DNA of 64,000 bases from Trichoderma breve (taxonomy: Eukaryota > Ascomycota > Sordariomycetes > Hypocreales > Hypocreaceae), in contig NC_079232.1 of NCBI RefSeq assembly GCF_028502605.1, forward strand, positions 6,076,001-6,140,000. The letters are read 5' to 3'. The translations under genes were made by a program, and so were the position numbers. Shown here one piece after another: positions 34,767-45,008 of this stretch (position 1 is its first letter; each line of letters starts with the position of its first letter). The notes beneath the pieces were generated by a model that ran no database searches, was not told where the DNA came from, and saw only the letters and a list, made by a program, of their open reading frames with translations.

Positions 34767-36361
34767 TATATCGGACTAGCTAGCTACTGAGGCAGAAGCC
34801 CATCGCTAGAAGTTTCATCAAACAAGGGAAAGGAAAGGCGGCTTGGGTATGGCTCTTTGCTTCCTGCTAGAGCTGGCACTTGAAGAAGCGAAGAATTGTG
34901 GAGATGTATAGAAGGGAAAAAGAAGAAAAGGAAACGCGCGCCGTTTGCACAAAAATATGCGAGAAGATGAAGTGAGAAGAAGAGATGGAAAGTAGAGAGT
35001 TGAAAAAGCACGGCGAGATCGCGAACAAAGGACAAAGAAAATGTGGAGTCAATTAGGAAAAAAAGGGTACAAGCGCGAGTAGTGCAGAGGTGTGGTACAT
35101 GCCCCTCGCGCACCCCCCAGTGACGACAGAGAGGCAGCGCAGGTACCTTTCCAGGTAGATCCTCAGGGTTGATGAGAAGTGTTGAAATTTTCCTAAGGCA
35201 ACTTGATGAATCATTTGTGCAAAAGACAATGAGGTGCTAGGATGCGGAAGGGCAGAAGTTATAGGGCATGTGACTTTTGAGCTTAGAGGTGCCTCATCAC
35301 TCTCCGTTATCTGATATCAACTCGCTGAAGAAGCAACCTTGAGGGTACCTGCAACGGTGCTGACGGCGGTACCTTGCTTCCAAGGTTGCTTAATGCTGCC
35401 TTCTCCAACGCGCGACCTGCCCGCAGTGATGCGCGTTTACAGGCTTGCGGGCACTTGCCGGGATTTAAATGGCGATTTGCTCAATGAAGAAGCGGCATCC
35501 ATGTGCAACGAATCGGGTAGCGGGAAATTTATGCTGCTGAATCGCTGAAGAAATCGGCAGCCAAAGATGAGACTCCAAGCGGACGTTCTTACGATGGGTA
35601 GGGAAAGGGCTGTAAAGAGCGGGAAAGAATATCATCGTTTCTGCTTCCTGTTTTGATTGAATTCTCCAATTTGTCATGGCCACCGCTGTGAAAATTTAAG
35701 AAGCACCTTACCTACCTAGTACCTATATTTTCCCGTTAGTACAGGTACTACTGTAGATGCTCTATGCGAGCGATGATGCTTTCTTCTGCGAGCACCTGCA
35801 GCTACCCTGCATGTCAATGATTGGCCAAGTATGGATTGCCTCTTCACCACATGAGTGAATGCAGTGTAATGCCCATGGATACTGGCTCTCTCTTCTTGTT
35901 GCATTTCCATATGAAATTCATTTGCACACTCTATAATGATGTTTGCTGCATGGCTTATGTGGTCTTGTTTGGTACATACAGAAGAGTCAATTCGAAGGAA
36001 ATGCAGACGGCTGGCGGCATAAGCGTAAAAATCTTGGTACTCCCTCTCTCATTCCTAATCCCCCTGACAACAAGCTCACTTTTGTGCCCCTTTGCTTCAG
36101 ATGCTCTTCACTTTGGTATCACAATTCTGAACATCTCAATTTTTGCTCGCCATGATTGGATAATTCGATAATCCCTGTGCAACGCAACCTATCATTCACT
36201 GTGCAATTGCCTCTCGACCTCGCCTCCATGCCCAACTTCAAGTTGCTCTTCTTCGCACGATAATATGGTCATCTTTCTTCCCTCCTTCAACCTCACTTTT
36301 TGTTCTTTTTGCCGACATATGAATATTCAATCGATATAATACTCTCATCCCTCTTCGCGAA
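34767..36361. other. Divergent promoter region between SEN1 and the RID-like gene
   Basis: About 1.6 kb shared upstream region. Several TACCT/AGGTA-type short motifs recur (near 35142-35160, 35344-35375 and 35708-35750), a motif class also seen elsewhere in the window's spacers. No gene seen. Confidence 0.5.
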
Positions 36362-38404
36362 ATGTCACCTCGGATGGTGATTGATCCCATCGGCGATGAG
36401 GAAGTACAATTTTTGACATCGAGGATTGCCGCCTCTGAAGATAGGCAAAGAGCCACATCCACAGTTACGCTTGGCCGTGTAAGCGATGACGATGAAGGAG
36501 ATGTGCAAGAGCTGGTGGAATTGTTTGAGGAAGAAGTCATTGATCTCACCGGGCACGAATTCGAGAATGGCGCCCATGGTCAACTTCACGAAGGCGAATT
36601 GCCCATAAAAAAGTATCGCGACCCTCGTTCGGGGGCTCAATTCTCTTGTGGAGACTTGATACAGGTTCGGAACGTTGGGCTTGGGACTTACGAAATCGAG
36701 TTTGTCAAAATCCAGCTCATCGCACGAGATCGCCGTGGTCAATACAAGATACGCGGGTTACCCTTTGTGCGAACGAGGATGCTACAGGGGAAGCTGCCGA
36801 AAAAAGTCAACGAGATATGCATGATACTTCACATTCAGAGACGAGAAAACGGAAAAGAGCTTCCTGCAGTTCTCGTTGATGTCCCTCCCACCTCGATTGT
36901 CAAGAGAAGAGAACTTGTCATTACCAATGCAGTCTACCCAGAACATTGCTACAATGCGGCTAGTCTTGGTTCCAATGCTGGAGGTGAACAGATGCAACAT
37001 CGTCTGGCTGAAATTCATGGCTATCTTGTCTGTCGCTGGAAATTTACGATTTACTTCACCATGCAACACCAAAGTCGTGCTACAAGGCCGGAAGAAGAAG
37101 TTATCGAGCGTGTCCAACTAGACGACGTACCGAGCTCAAGATATCGCGTATCAGACGAGAGACTTTGCAATCAGTGGCGGGGTGGACGCACAAAGGGAGG
37201 CTCGTGGCCCTCGAGCGGGTCAGGAATCATTGATCTCGAATCGCGGCCAAACACGACTCGATACCCAAGCAATAGACGAAAAGAACAGAAGTATACATTC
37301 TTCGACTCCTTTTCTGGTGCGGGGGGTGTATCTCGCGGCGCCCAGAGCTCCGGTTTCAAAGTCCAGTATGCCGTGGACAAGTGGGATGGTGTTTAGGAAA
37401 CATATCAGACCAATTTTCGCGACACGGAGCTATTCAAGATGTCTGTTGATGAGTTTATTCGGGATACGAAAGACCGGTTGATGAGGGTAGATGTGTTACA
37501 TTTGTCTCCGCCATGTCAATACTTCTCGCCAGCACATACGCGCGAATCTGTCCATGATGAAACCAACATTTTCGCTCTCTTTGGGTGCCGCGAATTGATC
37601 AACAAGCTACGGCCACGTCTGGTTACGCTCGAACAGACGTTTGGCATAACTCATGAACGACATCACCAGTATCTGAGAGGCTTGATTGGAGACTACACTC
37701 AACTTGGCTACTCGGTTCGGTGGAAAGTGGTCAGACTCTGTACTTGGGGTTTAGCACAAGATCGAAAGCGCCTGATTATTCTCGCAGCCGCTCCAGGGGA
37801 AAAATTACCCCCTTTCCCCAAGCCTACGCATTCCGAGAATGGAACTGGCGGCCTGCAGCCGTTTTTTACAACTATTCGGAAAGCAATTGGCTCCATCCGT
37901 GCTGGTGACGATCTACACAACCTCGACACTGTCAAATATTATCGGCCACGTCGGGCGCCGCTTGATCCAGATCGGCTGGCAGGCACCATCACAACAGGAG
38001 GCAGCGAAGTATACTACCCGGACGGTACTAGAGATTTTACTCTCCGCGAATATGCCTGCATTCAGGGATTCCCAAAGTGCCACAAGTTCATTGGGACGAA
38101 AACAAGCATAAGGAGGCAAATTGGCAATGCGTTTCCTTCCAATACCGTACGGGTGCTGTACCGACATCTGGAAGATTGGCTTCTGCAGCAAGATAGAATG
38201 ACACGATATCAACCGATAGCCGATAACGTCCTCATTGTCGACGACTCTGACAACGACAACTCTGATGAATATTTGCGCTGGCAAACATCGCCGGGGGTAC
38301 CTTCGTCTCCCGAGATGGATGAAGATATCATGGAAATTGACTGTCCACAAGAAAGGCACCAGGGTACTTTTCACAGACGCGGCCACTTTATTGACCTCAC
38401 ATGA
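36362..38404 (+). CDS. rid: RID-like cytosine-5 DNA methyltransferase interrupted by an in-frame TAG
   Basis: RID/Masc1-type enzymes are putative cytosine methyltransferases needed for repeat-induced point mutation or pre-meiotic methylation in ascomycetes. The frame from ATG 36362 to TGA 38404 is 681 codons with one internal stop at codon 345. Upstream: an acidic N-terminus, a domain before the catalytic part, and AdoMet motif I (FSGAGG at 317-322). Downstream in the same frame: the catalytic SPPCQYFSPAHT (C385), LEQTFGITH in place of the usual ENV motif as is typical of RID proteins, QDRKRLIILAA, a target-recognition region and RRQIGNAFPS. Codons right after the stop (ETYQTNF, TELF) still look like RID sequence, so a lesion or base-call error is likelier than an intron. 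The product as written would lack the catalytic cysteine. Confidence 0.85.
37394..37396 (+). other. In-frame TAG inside the RID-like gene
   Basis: The reading frame continues unchanged on both sides of this codon. A CAG to TAG transition would be the simplest origin, but the ancestral codon is unknown. An alternative 48-nt in-frame intron (37391-37438, GTTTAG..TTCAAG) is possible on paper but has a poor donor and no branch site, and would delete family-like sequence. Confidence 0.8.
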
Positions 38405-39697
38405 GTTGAGCATCCAATAGCCGAGCTATTCTTCTCATATGATATTATGTGCTTGCTGGGTTGATGTACATCTACGGTTTATGCTCTCGATATTTGGCTT
38501 GGGAATCTAGAGAAGCCACGAGAATGTTTTAATCATCTTCGGCTTTTCGGGAAGTAGAGCTGAGAAGTGAGGCCCAAATGATTTCTGGCTTTATGTTTGT
38601 TGCTTCTACTCTTGGAAGAGAGTATTGGGTAGGGAGAAGTTGTGTGACATAAACATGGAAAGTGAGTAGGGCTTAGCTCGTCTTTGGGAGAGTAAACGCA
38701 TGATGCCAGCCGTACTCCTATTGAGGGCTGATTCATGCTACTTTATATACCTGTATTCATAATGATAATCTGCCTTGCACCGAATCACTGAACCATCATA
38801 CAATGCCTCTTGGTTTGTAATGTTTTGCAGCAAGTGACCTCTCATCCCTTTGACCGCTACTGCCTCTCGCCTGCTATCATTTCGCATCGTATGAATCGAC
38901 CCCCCTTGAATTAGAAGCTCCATACTCTTTTCTCTTCTTTTCCGTTCTTTTCTTCCCATTGTTTCCCAACTTTAAAGTAATTTGAGAGCCTCACTGGCTG
39001 GCCAAGATGCTTCTGTGTTCGCTCAATTGGCCGATATAGCGGGTGCAGAATGCCCTAGCCAGGCACCTGGGACTTCTGCCCAACTGACCGCCAACGGCTT
39101 CAGCACTGAATCACGCAGCCTGCAACCTGCAACTTGCAGTCGCCCAGGCCTATGCCTAGGTAACTTACGCGTTTGTTCATCCAATGTTTTCGCCTTTCTT
39201 CTCCAAAAGTCAGCTGACCTAGGAGGACTGCAGCAAACTATTTCAACCCTCCTCGCCTCCCTCCCACATCCTCCTCCTTCTTTCCTTGCCCACTCCCCGC
39301 CTTTCTTCTCCCTCTTCCAAAAATTCGCCCGCAGACCCTTGATTCCGATCTTCAACTCTTTTCTCTCCACCTTGTCTGCATTTCCGACCAGCATGCATGC
39401 GTCTCTATGTTTACACTTGATTGTATCATCAGACTGTTGATTCTCTCGTCCTGAGCACCTTCGTTCGCCTACCCATGAAGAAGAAACTCAACGCCTGGGG
39501 TGTCACTTTGATCCACAAATCCTGAGCAATAATTGGTCGGTTCTTGTACTTGAAATCTCCTGCGACCTATCTCTGTTTGACACTGGGATTTTTAGAAGCT
39601 CCTACCTTCACCCCATTTATTCTACTCTCTTCCTTGGCCAGTTTGGATTCAGCAATTCCATCAGTCATCTGTCGCCACACTCTACGTCCGATCCAAG
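38405..39697. other. Spacer between the RID-like gene and the UPF1-like helicase
   Basis: About 1.3 kb. The section 39236-39420 is CT-rich, as in a leader. A 152-codon frame at 38982-39440 has no family resemblance. Nothing else supported. Confidence 0.5.
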
Positions 39698-42148
39698 ATG
39701 ACCATCAAACCTGGGGTCGAAGCCATTATGGGCCCTACCATGGCAAGCCGCCATTGTCCCCCCAAAAGTTTGATCACTATGCTAACTCGAAGGCCATGTT
39801 GGCTACAGATGAAACGACCCCTCATCAAGTTTTCGACCCAAGAAGAGTTTGTACATCGGTTAGAACGAGGCACCATAATCGAGATGGAGAATGAGATATC
39901 CCGGCTCAAGAAACTCAACGAGCGCAGTGACACATACGCGGCATGGGTCATCGGACCCATACCTGGGTGTCAGACATCTTTCACGACGTCTTGGTTGCTT
40001 TTGGCTAAAAATCCATCTTCCTCTCTGAGTACTGGTTTTCCCACCATAACAGATAGATTTTCCATCGACATGGAAGAAACTATCCAGCTGCCTCAGGGAA
40101 TGTTCGCCCTCTGGCATCTTCCAGCGACGCGAATCCAGAACCCCTACGAAGATGTCACTAGCCTGGATGGAAACTCCATCCAAAAACTCGCCGCTTTTAA
40201 AGTGGATGTGCCTCGATGCCAGAGGGCTGAGAATGGAGAGCAGATAGAGGTCAACCTGATGGCTCACCTCCAAGTCTCTGGTGCGTTGGATGATTTCTCT
40301 AGTATCGTATTGGACGAGACGAACCAGAAAAACATATACATCCGGTGGGAGATTTCGAGCAAGACTTTTGAAGCTGAGCTTGATGCATTGGACTTCTTTG
40401 TTGCGCCAAAGAGATCTGAGAAAAGAGCACCGTGCTATCGTGCCAGACTTGCGTTTGCAAGGTTACAAGATTTCCCAGCAGAGAGCCCAGAAATTATTGA
40501 TCTCCTGTCAAAGTATCCTCATCTGGCGCAGCCGAGCAAGTCCTCGCACAGGATCTCTCCTGTTCTGTTGAAGAAATTTGCACAATTCAATCACGATCAC
40601 GTTGCAGCTCACCAGGGACTTGAGCGAATCAAAAATGGCCTTTACTTTGTTAATGGCTGTCCCGGAGCAGGAAAGACTGAGTGGAATATGGTCATATCTG
40701 CACTGATTCAGTCTCACCATACATATGCCGCCAAGAGGATTCCTCATCCGATTCTCTTCCTTGTCGACATTAATCAGACAGTGTCGGACACAGCTGACAG
40801 ATACCACTGCCTCTGTAAAAACGCTGGACTCGACGTTCGAATTATACGGATGCATGGGTGGCCCTATGAGATGCGCCATTCTGAAAGGCTGACTCAAGTG
40901 GGCGGTCAGAAGGACGATGGCAATGTAGCCACGGATTTCACCAAGAGTTTTCTGACGACTGTTGGTTTAACTCACTACGCTAAGCTGGAGCGAGATGACA
41001 GGCGTGCTCCCAACCTCGACGAGGCGGCCTGGGATCATTACGAGAAGCACAAGCATGACAGCTACCCTGGCCTTACGAAACTCCTCGGCCGCATAGAGAA
41101 GGACGAAGTTTTTGACAGCGAAGACTGGAGGCTTCTTCGGCGCCTAGTCACCGGTTTGTACCGAGATGTTCTCACTAGTGCCGACTTCGTTGCTACGACT
41201 CCTGTAGCAGCCTCCGGCAGCTTTGCCAAGCTGTTTCGTCCAGAGATTATCTTTGTGGACGAGGCACCTCATGCTCGGGAGTTGACAACACTCATTCCTT
41301 TGGCATACTTCGATCCTGTGGCTTGGATCTTCACCGGCGACGTGAAACAGACGCGCCCGTTTGTCGATAACTGCGGCTCTGAGAGAAAAGCCCAGGAAAA
41401 AGGATTGAAATTCAACCCCTATGCTGAACAGCTGCGCCTCAGTACTATGGCACGAGCGGCAGCGGCTGATGCTCTTGATCACAAGCTGCTCGTTAATAAT
41501 CGCGCCTACGGCAATTTACAACGTCTTCCATCTCACATTTTCTACGACGGTGAGATGACATCAGGTCATAGTGAGGAGACAATGTATCCGGCAAGCACGA
41601 AGTACCTGAAGGAGTACTTGGAGAAGCTCTCGGGAAGAGAGAACCTGGAGGAAAACAGGCTCGTGGTGAGCTTCGCAAATAGCTGCGAAGAAACTCACCG
41701 GAGCAGCTTTTGGAACCCCACCCAGCATAGCTGGGTGATTGAGCAAGTGAAGAGTCTGCTAGAAGATAACAAATTCCAAAGCGTCTCTGGGGCGCCTGGC
41801 ACGATCATGATTCAAACCCCATATAGCACCGCATACCGGCAGTACCAGGGGGAAGTTAGACAATGGCCTGCAGAGTGGCAGAGTCGGGTGCTTGTCTTAA
41901 CGGTGGATAAGGCGCAAGGCAACCAAGCCGATGTGGTTTTTCTTGATATGGTAAGAACCACGTCAGTTGGCTTCATGGACGACCCCCAACGCCTCAATGT
42001 TGCCATCACTAGGGCAAGACAAGCCGAGGTCATAATCATGCACGTCCGCATGAACTATCGGCAGGCGAAAGGATGCCGACGGGCTAAATACGCCGCGCAA
42101 GTCTGGGCAGATGCCCACACGCACAGACGTCTTGTTCATCTGCACTAG
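39698..42148 (+). CDS. UPF1-like superfamily 1 helicase of unknown role
   Basis: An 816-residue protein with a C-terminal SF1 helicase core: Walker A GCPGAGKTEW at residues 320-329; motif II IIFVDEAPHA with DEAP (521-524) rather than DEAA or DEAG; motif III TGDVKQTRPFV (546-556); and the UPF1-type ending TVDKAQGNQADVVFLDMVRT followed by RLNVAITRARQAEV. Residues ~50-300 are a fungus-specific N-terminal region without a recognised domain. Nucleic-acid-dependent ATPase activity is expected; substrate (DNA or RNA) is unknown. The first ~45 residues are uncertain: a second frame over 39690-39860 also reads plausibly, so the true start may differ. It lies in tandem behind the RID-like gene. Such helicases are multiplied in many soil ascomycetes. 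Confidence 0.82.
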   Translation: MTIKPGVEAIMGPTMASRHCPPKSLITMLTRRPCWLQMKRPLIKFSTQEEFVHRLERGTIIEMENEISRLKKLNERSDTYAAWVIGPIPGCQTSFTTSWLLLAKNPSSSLSTGFPTITDRFSIDMEETIQLPQGMFALWHLPATRIQNPYEDVTSLDGNSIQKLAAFKVDVPRCQRAENGEQIEVNLMAHLQVSGALDDFSSIVLDETNQKNIYIRWEISSKTFEAELDALDFFVAPKRSEKRAPCYRARLAFARLQDFPAESPEIIDLLSKYPHLAQPSKSSHRISPVLLKKFAQFNHDHVAAHQGLERIKNGLYFVNGCPGAGKTEWNMVISALIQSHHTYAAKRIPHPILFLVDINQTVSDTADRYHCLCKNAGLDVRIIRMHGWPYEMRHSERLTQVGGQKDDGNVATDFTKSFLTTVGLTHYAKLERDDRRAPNLDEAAWDHYEKHKHDSYPGLTKLLGRIEKDEVFDSEDWRLLRRLVTGLYRDVLTSADFVATTPVAASGSFAKLFRPEIIFVDEAPHARELTTLIPLAYFDPVAWIFTGDVKQTRPFVDNCGSERKAQEKGLKFNPYAEQLRLSTMARAAAADALDHKLLVNNRAYGNLQRLPSHIFYDGEMTSGHSEETMYPASTKYLKEYLEKLSGRENLEENRLVVSFANSCEETHRSSFWNPTQHSWVIEQVKSLLEDNKFQSVSGAPGTIMIQTPYSTAYRQYQGEVRQWPAEWQSRVLVLTVDKAQGNQADVVFLDMVRTTSVGFMDDPQRLNVAITRARQAEVIIMHVRMNYRQAKGCRRAKYAAQVWADAHTHRRLVHLH

Positions 42149-45008
42149 TTTGAACTACTGGTGTGTGCTACGAAGAAGTCGTTGATGTTTACGGTTGTAT
42201 GATATTGGGAATTTGATTGAGGCTATGGAAAGCCAGTGTGTCCAAAATCAACAAAACACTAGGCGTTGGGAATGTGGTTGTGACATTTGATTGCTGAGTC
42301 TCTGTTGTATAAAAGGAAATGGACATGGACTGAGCCAATTGGCTACTGAGCGGATAGGGGATGATGAAAAGCTGTAATGTTACTATACGAGGAGTGCTGA
42401 GCAACTAGAGAGGCTTAGGAATTTGTTGTAGCAGCGTTTGTAGCGCGACGTGAAATGAAGAATAAAAGAGGCCTCTCACTCTCGGAGTTCCCTTCTTGTG
42501 CAGAGGCGTAATTAGCCCGCGTCAGAGGTCCTCTTACAGATAAGCGTATTGCATTTTGTTGATATTCCTAGGAAGTATTATCCTGAATCACGGAGATTGT
42601 ATGATGGTGGTGCGAAGCATCAAGACCTCCTTTGTTGAAGGGGGCTGGATTCACGGACTGGCCCGAGGCCCGCGTGCCGAATTCAGGCACAAGATGCGAA
42701 CCAGCCGCAGTAGAGTACGTGGTTTCTATTCTCCGCAGCTTTGCGTTATCGTGCGTACAGTACCATACAAGCATCAAAATTGACGCGAGCGCGAGTGGCA
42801 TCTGCACAGCCGGAAAATTTAGAGGAGACGAGACAGAGAAAAAAAAAAGGAGCACTCCGAACAGCGTTCTTGGACAAACAACCGTCGTTGAATTCGCGTA
42901 CCCGCATATCACGTCCCTGTAATCCCAATATACCCCATATTTGGCACCGGGCCAGTGCTGGAGCTAAGATGTAATACCCCGTCTTGTTGCATGAAGAAGA
43001 ATCGCGGGAATAGCTGCAACGAAGCACCCGGACTCCGCTCCGTTGTAAGAGAGAGAGAGTTTCGTACAGGTGGAATTGCCTTATATGGTTAGTTTAGGAT
43101 GGCCACGTGCTGAAGCTACAGTACAGCAGGGCATCTACGAGTACTATCAAGTACTCGGCATTTGTCTTGTTTTAAGGCTTGATGTGGTGGACTATTTCAT
43201 TCACATAGTAACCAAGTTGTCGCTAGGATCCAGAGAGACTCAGAAGGTTTGAGGTCGACTGCTCTTTGAAGAGGTTCCAGAATTAACAGCGGAGAGAGAG
43301 CCGGTAAATATGGGGCAAATCTCGCAAAAGTTCCGGGTGGTTGGATGACAGGGCGGGTGGCAGACGGCGAGGCTGATTTTGGCAGCTCCTAGGCATTTCC
43401 TGGGCAGTGCCAGTCTTAGCTGCCACAGCACGGAGTACTATAATAGCACATATAAGATACCTGCGGCAGTTGCTGGATTCCTGCGACCATCAAACGGGTT
43501 TCGGAGCCGCGAGTTGGTAGCTCTTAGCAATAGCAAAGTAACCTTGCTGTTTTAGGAGGATTTCGCGACATCGAGTCATATCTCCTCTCTGAGCGCTGTC
43601 GGCACTGACGGGACAAGTGCCGCTGTTATTGGCTGTTGGGGTCGGACGAGACGCCGACTGGACTTGTTGATAGATAGGATTCGATGTGTTGTGTCATGAA
43701 TCGTGCAACAACAACAAGTACAGTAAGCCGGCGGCGACTCTGCAGTCAGACAAGGATGCAACAACTTGTGGTCTACATACCCGTACTACCTGGGCTAGGT
43801 ATGTAGTACGGATTATTAGTTGCACGGGCAAAGTTGGTTTAGGGGGGCGATCTCGCTTGGGAAACTTGAGAACTCGGCGATGCCTTTAGTAGTGCCTAAA
43901 CTCTCTCTACTCTAGACAGAATACCTAAGCAACAGCTAGACAGCTTAATCTCACCATAGTGTACTATTGCAGTATAAGCTGCTCACTGTCGCAACCGTGA
44001 GCGAATTTGGAGTCAGAAAGAGACGTGACATTGACGCCAATTATAGAAATAGTATCCCGAGCAGCTCCTCCGCCCGTTCTTCCAACGTTCCTAAGCGCCG
44101 GCCCAGTGAGTGAGTGGGGGAGAAAAAGCCATCATCAGTCGATGGGGGAAAATTCGCACCAGACGCCACCTCGGGTATTTTGGCGTGCGGGTAGAAAGTA
44201 CTGAACATCTTAGCATGTTGCTGCTGTTATTTGGAGCCCGGTATAATTACTTGGTGCCATGTTACGTGGGCCCTGCAGGATCAAAGTGCCCGTGCTTGCT
44301 TGTGAGAGCTTGGATCACCACTTTTGGACCGAATTCATTTTCTTCATTGTGAATTCGGTACCCAGGCCGGGGAAGCGGCCGCTATAGTGGGAGGAAGCTG
44401 AATGAAACGAGCTGAACTAATTGCTCAACCTGGTTTATCTTTGATTTTATCCGAGCGAATCGTCCGTCTCAGCACCTACAAATTGTGCTAGGCCTGGGGA
44501 AGTACATGCTGTACATCCCCTACACGTGCCAGGTAGCAGATCCCGTACGAGAAATCCACCGCCTTGCCTCTCTGAGCTAACACTACGTGCACATTTCGGC
44601 TTAGACGTGCGCACCCATGCATGTGCTACGTACTTGTCTACTTGCACCAACTGCTCAGCCCTGTGTCCACCTGCAAGTACGTACATGTACAGGTCAACGG
44701 GTAGCTGCAAGAGAGCGAAGGAAGGGCCCTGCTGACACTACATACAAAGCCCAGCGCTCGCCTTTTGCCTTCTCATTCTCTCACCTGCTAGTGTGAATAA
44801 TCCGACCCTTTTTTCTCTGCCTGTGCCTCTCCATGATGAGGATTTTCTGACACCACCTACAAGAAGGCCTTGGAGCAGTCTTCTTTGATACTGCCGACCC
44901 CTGCACCTGGGCGAGACAGCCGTTTTTTGGCCGTGGGCGGCCTCCCGCGCTATTCGAATTTGAGAGAGCAGAGAACTACAGCGGACCGACCTCAGGCAGC
45001 AAGGAGCA
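42149..45008. other. 2.9-kb gene-free stretch with short inverted repeats
   Basis: Spacer ahead of the zinc-finger gene. It holds an interlaced inverted repeat (43773-43809) and, in its last ~250 bases, the presumed leader. Short frames on both strands show no family resemblance. Confidence 0.5.
43773..43809. repeat. Interlaced short inverted repeats
   Basis: CTACATACC (43773-43781) pairs with GGTATGTAG (43798-43806), and GTACTAC (43783-43789) pairs with GTAGTAC (43803-43809). The two hairpins are mutually exclusive. Confidence 0.6.

Noticed and set aside
37391..37438. 48-nt in-frame intron that would remove the RID stop codon
   Set aside because: Donor GTTTAG is poor, no branch site is visible and it would delete RID-like sequence; kept only as an alternative to test.
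44325..44385. EcoRI-, KpnI- and NotI-like sites close together, resembling a cloning polylinker
   Set aside because: The sites are separated by non-vector sequence and the flanks continue as ordinary genomic spacer; chance or natural sequence is more likely than contamination.
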